From Thorsellia kenyensis (GTDB lineage Bacteria > Pseudomonadota > Gammaproteobacteria > Enterobacterales > Thorselliaceae): a stretch of 34,253 nt of DNA. The number at the start of each line of letters is the position of its first letter. Position 1 is the stretch's first letter. Made by a program: the position numbers and the translations under genes. The stretch covers positions 1 through 34,253 of the forward strand of contig NZ_JBHLXE010000094.1 in assembly GCF_042432445.1 (NCBI RefSeq), written 5' to 3'. The notes below the pieces were generated by a model. That model was given only the letters and a program-made list of their open reading frames with translations, had not been told where the DNA came from and did not search any database. This document shows, piece after piece, positions 22,499 to 31,251 of this stretch.

Positions 22499-23506
22499 TC
22501 AATTGATTTCCTCAGCATGATGACAAGCTACTTGAGATGTTCCTATGGTCCGTAGCTCTGGTGTTTGTACTTTACACTGCTCCGTAGCAAATGGACAACG
22601 CTTATGAAATGCACAACCGTCAGGTAAATTAAGAGGGCTTGGCAGCTCACCAACAATAGGGATTTTTATGCGCCTATCTTCAGGATATATCATAGGTGTT
22701 GCTGAAAGTAAGGCTTTAGTGTAAGGATGCAACGGCGTTTGATATAATGTTTCCTTGGTGCTTATTTCAACAGCTCGCCCAAGATACATGACCATAACAT
22801 TCGAAGCGATATGCTCTACCACTGATAAGTTATGAGAAATAAATACGTAGCTGGTATCTAGTAAATCTTGTAAGTCCATAAATAAATTGAGCACTTGGGC
22901 TTGTATGGAGACATCAAGCGCTGATGTAGGTTCATCCGCTATGACTATTTGAGGTTCTAGCATCATAGCGCGAGCAATCGCAATACGCTGTCTTTGCCCT
23001 CCCGAAAACATATGCGGATAACGCTCAGCAAATTCTGGCCTTAAACCCACTTTGTTCATCATTTCTTTGACTTTCTCTTTTCTTTCAAATGAAGATAATG
23101 TGGTATTTATAATTAAAGGTTCTTCTAATTGTTTTGCTATCTTAGCTCTTGGATTTAAAGACGCATATGGATTTTGAAAAACCATTTGGACTTTTGAACG
23201 CAAAGCTTTTAGTGACTGAGATGAGAGATTAGTAGTGCTTTTACCGTTAATTATCACGTCTCCAGAAGTTGGTATCTCCAATAAAGTCAATTGCCTAGCC
23301 AATGTTGATTTTCCACACCCAGATTCACCAACAACAGCCAATGTTTCTCCTTTGCGTAGGGTGAAACTCACACCATTTAAGGCTTTTACAACTTGACTTT
23401 CTTGCTGATGTTTTTTCCAAAACATACCACCACTAAACAGGGAAGTTGGGGCGTCATAATGGCGGGTTAATGCGTTTACTTCTAACGGAATTGTTTGTTC
23501 TTCCAT
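22499..23506 (-). CDS. Peptide ABC transporter ATP-binding protein, DppF-like
   Basis: 335 residues of the OppF/DppF/GsiA C-terminal type. Walker A is GESGCGKS (57-64), the signature FSGGQRQR, Walker B IVIADEPTSALD, with an H-loop at FISHNLSVVEH. The C-terminal oligopeptide-transporter extension has GCAFHKRCPFATEQCKV with four Cys. AGGAG precedes ATG 23506. Its start is 2 bases from the stop of the DppD-like partner. It energises import together with DppD as a heterodimer. Confidence 0.9.
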   Translation of the reverse strand: MEEQTIPLEVNALTRHYDAPTSLFSGGMFWKKHQQESQVVKALNGVSFTLRKGETLAVVGESGCGKSTLARQLTLLEIPTSGDVIINGKSTTNLSSQSLKALRSKVQMVFQNPYASLNPRAKIAKQLEEPLIINTTLSSFERKEKVKEMMNKVGLRPEFAERYPHMFSGGQRQRIAIARAMMLEPQIVIADEPTSALDVSIQAQVLNLFMDLQDLLDTSYVFISHNLSVVEHIASNVMVMYLGRAVEISTKETLYQTPLHPYTKALLSATPMIYPEDRRIKIPIVGELPSPLNLPDGCAFHKRCPFATEQCKVQTPELRTIGTSQVACHHAEEIN

Positions 23507-23508
23507 AC

Positions 23509-24612
23509 TCAGACTCCTGCAACATTCTGCCGACTTATCGGCGTTGATAAAGGATATAAACAGCGCACCTCGCTATTTTTATTTGCTAATGAGTCATTAA
23601 CAGAATGTTCTCCTTGCGCCTGCTCAGCAACCATAGCATCATATGATCTTAATAGAGGTTTTGTCGTTGAACACCCCTCTTTTGCATACGAACATCTAGG
23701 AGATAATAAACATCCACTAGGCCTATCATACTGGCCTGGTACAATTCCCGGTAGCGAACTCAAGCGAAGAGATCCCTTGCTATGCTCAGGTATTGCTTTG
23801 AGTAATGCCTCAGTATAAGGATGGCGAGGGTGATAAAAGAGTTCAGGTACATCTGCCACTTCAATCACTTCACCTGCATACATCACAACAGCTCGTTGAG
23901 CAATTTCTGCAACAACTGCTAAATCATGGGTAATCAAAATAAGTGCCATATTATGTTTTTTTTGCAGATTTACTAGCAATGTCATAATTTGCGCTTGTAT
24001 CGTTACATCCAACGCCGTTGTGGGTTCATCTGCAATCAATAGCTTGGGTCCACAGGCAATTGCCATCGCAATGACTACACGCTGACACATCCCTCCCGAG
24101 AGTTGATGGGGATAACTATCTAATCTGGTTTCTGGAGAAGGGATTTCTACCATTTGCAATAGCTCTATAGCACGAGCTTTTAACGCTCTACCTCTCAGAT
24201 TTTGATGAAGCTTCAATACTTCCATAATCTGCCGACCAACCGTATAACTAGGATTAAGTGAGGTCATTGGATCTTGAAAAATCATAGCGATGTCTTTTCC
24301 GACAATTGTACGGCGTTCCTTAGCAGTGATTTCAAGTAAATTGGTACCCACAAAATGGACTTTATCTGCCGTGACCTTACCCTGCTTATCAAGTAATCCC
24401 ATCAACGCCATCATCGTAACAGATTTTCCTGAACCTGATTCTCCTACAATTCCAAGTACTTCTCCCGTCTTTACGTGGAGGCTAATTTTATCAATAGCTT
24501 TAAAGGCATTTTCACCTTTTCCAAACGTAACAGATAGATTTTCTATCTCAAGCAAGAAATCTTTCTTTGTTGCTAACTCTTCATTATTTTTTAACATGCC
24601 ATTGTTTACCAT
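23509..24612 (-). CDS. Peptide ABC transporter ATP-binding protein, DppD-like
   Basis: 367 residues. Walker A GESGSGKS (56-63 area), signature LSGGMCQR, Walker B LLIADEPTTALD, and H-loop LITHDLAVV. The C-terminal GCLLSPRCSYAKEGC is the Cys-rich oligopeptide-specific extension. The N-terminal start is uncertain: ATG 24612 has no clear Shine-Dalgarno and a second ATG is at the sixth codon (MLKNNEEL). It lies 50 bases after the DppC stop, in the same operon. Confidence 0.9.
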   Translation of the reverse strand: MVNNGMLKNNEELATKKDFLLEIENLSVTFGKGENAFKAIDKISLHVKTGEVLGIVGESGSGKSVTMMALMGLLDKQGKVTADKVHFVGTNLLEITAKERRTIVGKDIAMIFQDPMTSLNPSYTVGRQIMEVLKLHQNLRGRALKARAIELLQMVEIPSPETRLDSYPHQLSGGMCQRVVIAMAIACGPKLLIADEPTTALDVTIQAQIMTLLVNLQKKHNMALILITHDLAVVAEIAQRAVVMYAGEVIEVADVPELFYHPRHPYTEALLKAIPEHSKGSLRLSSLPGIVPGQYDRPSGCLLSPRCSYAKEGCSTTKPLLRSYDAMVAEQAQGEHSVNDSLANKNSEVRCLYPLSTPISRQNVAGV

Positions 24613-24662
24613 TTCAATTGTTAATTAAGATAACAGCCAAAAACTATTAGTAGAATCAAACA

Positions 24663-25601
24663 TTATCTGGCTTGTTTTAATTTTGGATCGAGTGCATCAC
24701 GCAAACCATCGCCAATTAAATTAATTGAGATGACTGAAAATAAAATTGTCAATCCTGGAAATGTAACAATCCAAGAGGCGCGTTCAATGTATTCACGGGC
24801 AGAAGCAAGCATAGTACCCCATTCAGGATCTGGTGGCTTAACTCCTAAACCAAGAAAGCCCAGAGCCGCAATTTCTAAAATAGCAGAAGAAAATCCCATG
24901 GTCATCTGTACAATAAGTGGTGCTAAGCAGTTAGGTAATAAGGTAACAAACATTAAGCGTAATGTATTAGCACCCGCCACACGTGCAGCTTGGACATAAT
25001 CTCGATTTAACTCAGTCATAGCCGTAGCTCTAGTTAATCTAACATATGCAGGCAATGAGGCAGTCGCTATAGCTATCATCGCATTAATTAAGCCCTGCCC
25101 TAGTATTGCAACAATCGCAACTGCAAGTAGCAGTGTCGGCAAGGATAACATTACATCTACAATTCGCATTATCGCAGCACCAATATATTTTGGAAAAAAT
25201 GCAGCCAGTAACCCTAATATGACCCCTGGAATTACAGCGATAAATACGGAGCAAACAGCAATAAATAGTGATAGCCTGCCACCATAGATGATACGAGAGA
25301 AAATATCTCTACCGACTTCATCAGTCCCTAGTAAAAACTTGATAGAACCGCCTTCTTCCCAACTAGGTGGTTGCAGTATATGCCCTCTGAATTGTGTTAT
25401 AGGATCGTTCTGTGCAATTAAAGGAGCAAATATTGCCGCTATAATAATTAGTAGCATGAAAAACAATCCAAAAACAGCCCCACGATTAGCACTATAGCTT
25501 AGCCAAAATGTACGTATTGGAGATGGGTAATTAGTTTGTGCAGAACCAAATCTATCAAGTTGATCACTCGCTTGTGATGTAATATTTATTTTTTCAGTCA
25601 T
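24663..25601 (-). CDS. Peptide ABC transporter permease, DppC-like
   Basis: 312 residues with six predicted membrane helices. The EAA-loop region (ASLPAYVRLTRATAMTELNRDYVQAARVAGA) follows the inner-membrane permease consensus for contact with the ATPases. The N-terminus has a short cytoplasmic leader, then VFGLFFMLLIIIAAIFAPLI, as in DppC/OppC. A GAGG site precedes the ATG at 25601, 12 bases after the stop of the DppB-like gene. Confidence 0.9.
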   Translation of the reverse strand: MTEKINITSQASDQLDRFGSAQTNYPSPIRTFWLSYSANRGAVFGLFFMLLIIIAAIFAPLIAQNDPITQFRGHILQPPSWEEGGSIKFLLGTDEVGRDIFSRIIYGGRLSLFIAVCSVFIAVIPGVILGLLAAFFPKYIGAAIMRIVDVMLSLPTLLLAVAIVAILGQGLINAMIAIATASLPAYVRLTRATAMTELNRDYVQAARVAGANTLRLMFVTLLPNCLAPLIVQMTMGFSSAILEIAALGFLGLGVKPPDPEWGTMLASAREYIERASWIVTFPGLTILFSVISINLIGDGLRDALDPKLKQAR

Positions 25602-25613
25602 ACCCTAATTACC

Positions 25614-26645
25614 TCAAGATTTACCGTGACGAATACGTGGATTAATTACTCCATAGAATATATCTACGATAAGGTTTGTTAAAATGACAAGTATTGCTAT
25701 TAACAATATACCATTTTGAACAATGGGATAATCCCTACGCCCTATCGCCTCAATCAACCATTTACCAATACCAGGCCAAGAAAACAGTGTCTCAGTCAAT
25801 ACTGCACCGCCTAACATGGCACTCACACTCAAACCAATTACTGTGACAACTGGAATCAACGCATTTCTAAGTGCATGACCAAAAATGACTTTCAATGGAG
25901 ATAGCCCTTTTGCATACGCTGTACGAACATAATCTTCTTTTAACACCTCTAGCATCGACGATCTCGTCATTCTCGATATAATTGCAAGAGGGATAGTTCC
26001 AAGCACAATAGTGGGTAAAATAAGATGCCTTAGAGCGTCAATAAATGCGCCTTTGTTGTAATCAGGATCATTAATTTGAGCTAAAAATGAATCTATCAGC
26101 ATAAACCCTGTTATTGGTTCAATGTCAAAGTCTAAGCTGATCCGACCAGAAACTGGTGTCCAACCCAGTTTAACGGAGAAAAACATGATCAAAATCAGTG
26201 CCCACCAAAAGATAGGCATTGAAAAACCAGTTAACGATAAACCCATAACTCCATGGTCAAAAATCGACCCTCGTTTAACCGCTGCTAATACTCCCATAGG
26301 GATCCCTAAAATTATGGCAAATATCATGGCAAAAAGTGTTAACTCAAATGTCGCAGGAAATCGTTCTAAAAATTCACTTAACACTGTTTCTTGTGTTATG
26401 AATGAACGACCAAAATTCCCTTGCAGCACATCCAATAAATAGTTGTAATATTGAATGTGCAAAGGCTTGTCTAATCCCAGATTTTTTAGAACTTCTGCAT
26501 GATATGCAGGATCTAAACCGCGGTCACCCATCATGATTTCGACAGGATCACCAGGGATAAGCCTAACCAAACTAAAAGTTAATAATGTAATCCCTATAAA
26601 CGTAGGAATAAGCATTATTAATCGTTTAAAAATAAATGTCAGCAT
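25614..26645 (-). CDS. Peptide ABC transporter permease, DppB-like
   Basis: 343 residues, with the DppB/OppB N-terminal helix MLTFIFKRLIMLIPTFIGIT, the conserved LVRLIPGDPVEIMMGDRG, and GNFGRSF before the third helix. The EAA loop is SSMLEVLKEDYVRTAYAKGL. It has an insert around 175-205 (SLDFDIEPITGFMLIDSFLA) in the periplasmic loop, somewhat longer than in E. coli DppB. AGGT precedes ATG 26645. It follows the SDR gene by 72 bases. Confidence 0.9.
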   Translation of the reverse strand: MLTFIFKRLIMLIPTFIGITLLTFSLVRLIPGDPVEIMMGDRGLDPAYHAEVLKNLGLDKPLHIQYYNYLLDVLQGNFGRSFITQETVLSEFLERFPATFELTLFAMIFAIILGIPMGVLAAVKRGSIFDHGVMGLSLTGFSMPIFWWALILIMFFSVKLGWTPVSGRISLDFDIEPITGFMLIDSFLAQINDPDYNKGAFIDALRHLILPTIVLGTIPLAIISRMTRSSMLEVLKEDYVRTAYAKGLSPLKVIFGHALRNALIPVVTVIGLSVSAMLGGAVLTETLFSWPGIGKWLIEAIGRRDYPIVQNGILLIAILVILTNLIVDIFYGVINPRIRHGKS

Positions 26646-26717
26646 TCGCTTTTACCTAAAAAATAAATTATGAATGTCTTACTTTAAGATGCTAATCTAA
26701 AAATGGTGATTTCGTTT

Positions 26718-27494
26718 TTACTTACCGCCATCTATACTTAAAATTTGACCTGTTATCCACTGTGACTCTTTTGCAGCAAAAAATAATACGCCATTTGCTA
26801 TATCTTTAGGATCGCCCAAGCGACGCATCGCTATACCGGAAAGAATCTGCTGCTGTTTATCTTGACCGAATTTTTGCCACTGACGCTCACTGCTTGGATT
26901 AGAACGCACAAATCCGGGAGCAATACTGTTAACTGTAATACCAAATGGACCTAATTCATGCGCAAGCTGACGAGTCAATCCAATTTGTGCTGCCTTTGAA
27001 GCCGCGTAAGCTTGTATACCAGTTAAACTGATCCCTAGACCTGCGCCACTAGAAATATTAATGATGCGACCAAAGGTGTTCTTTTTCATCATAGGCGTGA
27101 CTGCTTGGCTAAACCAAAATGTACTGTCCGTATTTACTTGAAATAAAGCGTGCCAATCTGAAGGAGTGATTTCTTCAATAGGCCTGCCTTCTTGACCACG
27201 TACCCCCCCTGCACAGTTAACAAGAATATCAATTCTGCCTACACGCTCGACAAAAGCTAGTACATCTTGTTGAATTGTTACATCCACCACATGGGCATTA
27301 ATCTTTCCTTTATTAGGTTTACCTGTGATGCTATGTTCAGTACAAAGTTTTAATGTTTCATCTAAAGTAACTTTATCAATATCGCACAACCAGACATGTG
27401 CCTCTTCATCTGAAAAAGCACGAGCTATTGCTCGGCCTATTCCTTGGGCTGCTCCAGTAATAACAACGGTTTGTTCTGAAAAATCGTATTGCAT
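26718..27494 (-). CDS. Short-chain dehydrogenase/reductase (SDR)
   Basis: 258 residues of the classical SDR family: TGAAQGIG (13-20) for cofactor binding, NCAGG (93-97), Ser148/149 in INISSG, and the catalytic YxxxK at Tyr163/Lys167 in AYAASKAA. WLCDID at the end of the second strand has an acidic residue, suggesting NAD rather than NADP. The C-terminal QILSIDGG is usual. The substrate is unknown; it is embedded in the peptide operon between the ketopantoate-reductase-like gene and dppB, with AGGAGT before ATG 27494. Confidence 0.85.
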   Translation of the reverse strand: MQYDFSEQTVVITGAAQGIGRAIARAFSDEEAHVWLCDIDKVTLDETLKLCTEHSITGKPNKGKINAHVVDVTIQQDVLAFVERVGRIDILVNCAGGVRGQEGRPIEEITPSDWHALFQVNTDSTFWFSQAVTPMMKKNTFGRIINISSGAGLGISLTGIQAYAASKAAQIGLTRQLAHELGPFGITVNSIAPGFVRSNPSSERQWQKFGQDKQQQILSGIAMRRLGDPKDIANGVLFFAAKESQWITGQILSIDGGK

Positions 27495-27560
27495 CGTGAC
27501 TCCTATTAATTAAAATATGACTCCAAATTATGTTCATGTGGAAATATCTGTTTATAAAAA

Positions 27561-28592
27561 TTAATTTACCAAAGCAGCAACACGGTCAAGATTTTTTAAA
27601 GACAGAGGCTGTCCGTCTTCAATCGCTGTAATTCCTGAAATGATGGCTTTAAGCAAAGGGGTAGGCACACCGACTTCTTTTGCCTTTTCAACAATGACGC
27701 CTAATTGTTGATTCACTTCTGTTTTTCTTTTGTGAATGGCAAGATCACGCCATATTCCACTATGCGTTTTGGCGGAATTTTGATTAAATTTAACCATCGC
27801 ATCCATAGATTTTTCACTTTCTTCAATCGAAGAGTTTGCCATAAACGCTAGGGGTTCAAAGCCATTAAAGCCCTCCAATGGAATATTAAGAGCTTTAGCA
27901 ACACAACAAACCTCTTTGCCTAAAGCAATTAATACATTGCGGTATTGTGGTGCTGCCAAAATATCTACTATGGATTCATTGGTAAGTGCACTTGCAAAAA
28001 GTAGCGCACCATAGGCGAGCTTGCCCCATAAAAAACTGAAAATTTTATCAGTAGTGATCGCATTAGGTTCAAATAACTGCATTAGCGCATGAAGTTTTTG
28101 CAGTCGTTCTGTATTTTGACCTGAAAGTTCACCTACAACAACAGCGCCACGGCCTGCATAGTGAATATGACCTGCTTCCAAAATATCTGCTCCAAAATTA
28201 ACAAAACAACCAACTGTTCTTTTTTCGCCCAATATTTTGGAAATTGTTAATTCGTTCAAACCATTTTGTACGGATAATACGCAACCATCTTCATCTAAAA
28301 AAGGAGCTATCATGTAACATGCACTTTCGGTATGTAAGGCTTTTGTACACAAAAAGATAGTGTCGAATGGTTTTGAAAAATGTGAATTTAAATGTTCTGG
28401 TAAAAAAGCTTTGGCAGTCACAGTAATATTGTCAATAGGACCGCTGATCTTAAGTCCATTTAAATTGATTTCATTGACGTGCACTGGGTTATTGTCAACT
28501 AAAATTACCGGTTTCTTAGCACGAATAAGATAGGCTGCGATGGTTCCTCCCATCGCACCTGCTCCCCAAATTACTATCGGTTGTTCCTGCAC
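27561..28592 (-). CDS. Ketopantoate reductase-family (ApbA/PanE-like) dehydrogenase
   Basis: 343 residues, starting with GTG at 28592 behind GAGGT. GAGAMGG (10-16) is the dinucleotide-binding motif; TIFLCTKALHTESA matches the family's second segment, SVQNGLNE the NAD(P)-binding NGxG region, and LWGKLAYGALLFASAL contains the conserved Lys. True PanE makes pantoate, and pantothenate genes are absent here, so a reductase for another 2-oxo acid is more likely. It is about 40 residues longer than E. coli PanE (303). It lies between the creatininase-like gene and the SDR, spacing 123 and 66 bases. Confidence 0.8.
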   Translation of the reverse strand: MQEQPIVIWGAGAMGGTIAAYLIRAKKPVILVDNNPVHVNEINLNGLKISGPIDNITVTAKAFLPEHLNSHFSKPFDTIFLCTKALHTESACYMIAPFLDEDGCVLSVQNGLNELTISKILGEKRTVGCFVNFGADILEAGHIHYAGRGAVVVGELSGQNTERLQKLHALMQLFEPNAITTDKIFSFLWGKLAYGALLFASALTNESIVDILAAPQYRNVLIALGKEVCCVAKALNIPLEGFNGFEPLAFMANSSIEESEKSMDAMVKFNQNSAKTHSGIWRDLAIHKRKTEVNQQLGVIVEKAKEVGVPTPLLKAIISGITAIEDGQPLSLKNLDRVAALVN

Positions 28593-28715
28593 AAATCACC
28601 TCGCTCTATTCACTGAAATTACTTTTGGCTTACTTAGGTTAAGACTCAATTGTATTAGATAAAGTCTTTAACAATTTTTTTAATTTTATGAAGTTATTTA
28701 GAGGCACAATGGTAT

Positions 28716-29417
28716 TTAACACCAAGGTCCTTCAAGGATATCGCGAGTTTCTTGAACAGCAATATTCCACATTTCTAATTCCTCTTCAGCCGAGCGTTGA
28801 TACCAACCACCAAAATTACCATCGCCTAAATATTCTTTAGATTCTTGGGTATTCATCACACCATAACGTTGGTAATCAATAGCGGGTTTACGTTGATCTG
28901 GTGAATTAGCATGCGCTAAACGCGTCCAAGGTAGATTTTCCATCCAAGATGCATGGGAAGAAGTAGGATCTATTTCACGTACTTTAGCTAAGGTTTTTGG
29001 TGCATTCCACCAATTATAGAAACGAACTTTAACTTCTGGATTAGCCAACATCCATTCAGCTGCAGCGCTTTGAGCGGGTTGATTTCCTCCATGACCATTA
29101 ACGAGTACAATACGCTTAAAACCAGATCGCTTTAAACTGTCAAGAATATCTCTAATCAACGCAGTATATGTATTCACATTTAGTGTGATTGTTCCAGCAA
29201 AACCAGCAAAATAAGGGGTAATACCAAATGGGATGGCAGGATAAACAGGTATACCTAGAGGTTCAGCTGCATCAACAGCAACTTTTTCGGCTAGAATCAT
29301 ATCTACAGCCATACTGAGATAGGCGTGCTGTTCAACACTACCCAAAGGCACAACAACCCTATCATCAGTTTTTAAATACTCTTCAATTTGCATCCAATTC
29401 ATATCTGCAATTTTCAT
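28716..29417 (-). CDS. Creatininase-family amidohydrolase
   Basis: 233 residues, with metal-site residues in the family pattern: Glu29 and His31 in GSVEQHAY, an Asp at 39, NGHGGN (107-112), and HASWME in the second half resembling the HAGxxET segment. Known family members hydrolyse creatinine, N-formyl intermediates or small lactam/amide rings. The HGPHLP part after EQH is changed to HAYLSMAVD, so the substrate may differ from creatinine. It follows the M32 carboxypeptidase gene by 169 bases; AAGGA precedes the ATG. Confidence 0.8.
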   Translation of the reverse strand: MKIADMNWMQIEEYLKTDDRVVVPLGSVEQHAYLSMAVDMILAEKVAVDAAEPLGIPVYPAIPFGITPYFAGFAGTITLNVNTYTALIRDILDSLKRSGFKRIVLVNGHGGNQPAQSAAAEWMLANPEVKVRFYNWWNAPKTLAKVREIDPTSSHASWMENLPWTRLAHANSPDQRKPAIDYQRYGVMNTQESKEYLGDGNFGGWYQRSAEEELEMWNIAVQETRDILEGPWC

Positions 29418-29586
29418 TAATGGCTTTTCCTTTATTTAAATTTTTAAACTGTAGAGTCTTAAAAAATCGAACTCATTTAGTCGATTTAGAACAGGCATCT
29501 CTCATTTAATACTTCTGTCTTTAACATATTATCTATCTAACTATTGACCAATCTGAGTCTTTTAAAATGACAATAAAAGTAGCTTA

Positions 29587-31110
29587 TTACAGTCTATAAA
29601 TGTTAGAAAATTTAACCTCTAAATATTTAAGATAATATTCTGGACCAAGAGATTTACCTGTAGCACGAACTAACAGTTCATCTGGAGTGTATGTTCTTCC
29701 GTGCTTGAGTATATTATCTCTTAGCCAATTTAATAATGAATCATACTGGGCATTTGACAAATCGTTGTTTATTTGTGGATTTTGTTTTAAAGCGGCTTCC
29801 ATAAACTGAGACGCCATTACATTTCCTAGAGTATAAGTCGGAAAGGAACCAATCATCCCCTTCGACCAATGTATATCTTGCAATACACCTTGGGTATCAT
29901 TATCAGGTGATATTCCCAGATACTCTTGCATTTTACTACGCCAAAATTCTGGTAGTTGTTTTACCTGTAAAGAGCCATCCATGAGTCCCATTTCGATTTC
30001 TGCACGAAGCATAATATGAAGATCATAAGTTAATTCATCAGCTTCAACACGGATAAAACTTGGCTCTGAACGATTGATTGCGCGATAAAATGTATCTAAA
30101 GAAACATCATCAAGAGATCCTTTGAAGGTATCTTTTAATAATCCGAAGTGATTTTGCCAAAACTCAAAAGAGCGTCCTACTCGGTTTTCCCATAACCGCG
30201 ATTGCGATTCGTGGACACCATAGCTAGTACCTGCAACAGCATACAATCCTAATAGGTCGAGTGTTAAAGGTGTACCGCTTAATTCAGGAGCAACATTTTG
30301 TTCATATATTGCGTGCCCTGCTTCATGCAAAGTACCAAATACACCAGCATTTAAAAAATTTGGATTAAAACGAGTTGTTATACGTACATCTTCACGGGTC
30401 ATTGAGATTTCAAATGGATGCGTAGTAGTATCTAAGCGACCTCTGGAAAAATCGTAACCGATTTTTTTCGCTAATGCAGTGGAAAACTGATATTGTTTTT
30501 CTATAGGAAAATGCCTAAATAAAAATTCGTTATCAGGTTTTTCAGCAGCGTGAACTTTTTTTGCCAGTGGCACTAATCTTTCACGTAATTGTTTAAAAAG
30601 CGTTTGCAAAATAGGTACTTTTAGTCCTGTCTCAAACTCATTGGTCACGGCTTCATACGGGTGGTTTTCATAACCTACTCGTTCAGCGATGTCTCTCTTT
30701 AAATCAATGATTTGTGTTAAAAAAGGTTGGAATTTTTTAAAATCGTTATTAGCTCTTGCTTCGCGCCATGCTGTTTCAGCTTCAGCACTTAATTGAGCTT
30801 GCTTAGCAACTAAACTGGCTGGTATTTTACTAAAATGGTCAATGGCATCACGCAAAGCTTTTTGGCTACGAATATCATATATAGTTTGGTCATTTTTACT
30901 TTCAGCTACTTTTAAAGCCCCAGATAATTCATCTGATAAAATAATTTTTTGCGCTAATTGGCTTAAAGTTGCAATCTGTTTTCCTCTATTTTCACTCGCC
31001 CCTTCAGGCATGCCTGTACTTGCATCCCAATTAAGTAAATTAATTACATTCAATATATTACTAATTTCACTAACGTGCGCATTTAGTTGATTCGTTTCTA
31101 AAGAGATCAT
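29587..31110 (-). CDS. Carboxypeptidase Taq (M32 metallopeptidase)
   Basis: 507 residues. The zinc-binding HEAGH is at 262-266 (GTLHEAGHAIYEQN) and the third ligand/HESQSR motif at 300-305 (GVHESQSRLWENRVG), both diagnostic of M32. The N-terminal NLLNWDASTGMPEGASENRG is the typical M32 beginning. It removes C-terminal residues from peptides in the cytoplasm and so would process imported peptides. It is the first gene after the binding-protein gene; an 8-base stem hairpin at 31168-31202 lies between them. AAAGGA precedes the ATG. Confidence 0.9.
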   Translation of the reverse strand: MISLETNQLNAHVSEISNILNVINLLNWDASTGMPEGASENRGKQIATLSQLAQKIILSDELSGALKVAESKNDQTIYDIRSQKALRDAIDHFSKIPASLVAKQAQLSAEAETAWREARANNDFKKFQPFLTQIIDLKRDIAERVGYENHPYEAVTNEFETGLKVPILQTLFKQLRERLVPLAKKVHAAEKPDNEFLFRHFPIEKQYQFSTALAKKIGYDFSRGRLDTTTHPFEISMTREDVRITTRFNPNFLNAGVFGTLHEAGHAIYEQNVAPELSGTPLTLDLLGLYAVAGTSYGVHESQSRLWENRVGRSFEFWQNHFGLLKDTFKGSLDDVSLDTFYRAINRSEPSFIRVEADELTYDLHIMLRAEIEMGLMDGSLQVKQLPEFWRSKMQEYLGISPDNDTQGVLQDIHWSKGMIGSFPTYTLGNVMASQFMEAALKQNPQINNDLSNAQYDSLLNWLRDNILKHGRTYTPDELLVRATGKSLGPEYYLKYLEVKFSNIYRL

Positions 31111-31167
31111 AGGAATGTCCTTTGCTAAAAATATGTTTAATGCATTAAATCAGATTTCTCTTTTTAA

Positions 31168-31202
31168 CAGAGAGATGAATTCAACATATACCTTTCTCTC
31201 TG
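31168..31202 (-). repeat. Hairpin between binding-protein and carboxypeptidase genes
   Basis: CAGAGAGA (31168-31175) pairs with TCTCTCTG (31195-31202) around 19 bases. TCTCT at 31156-31160 offers an alternative pairing with AGAGA. Hairpins after ABC binding-protein genes commonly reduce expression of the downstream genes and stabilise the upstream mRNA; the role here is inferred. Confidence 0.4.
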
Positions 31203-31251
31203 CTAAATTATTTAGTATAGACTGTAAAAATAGTCATTCCTAAGAGAACAA

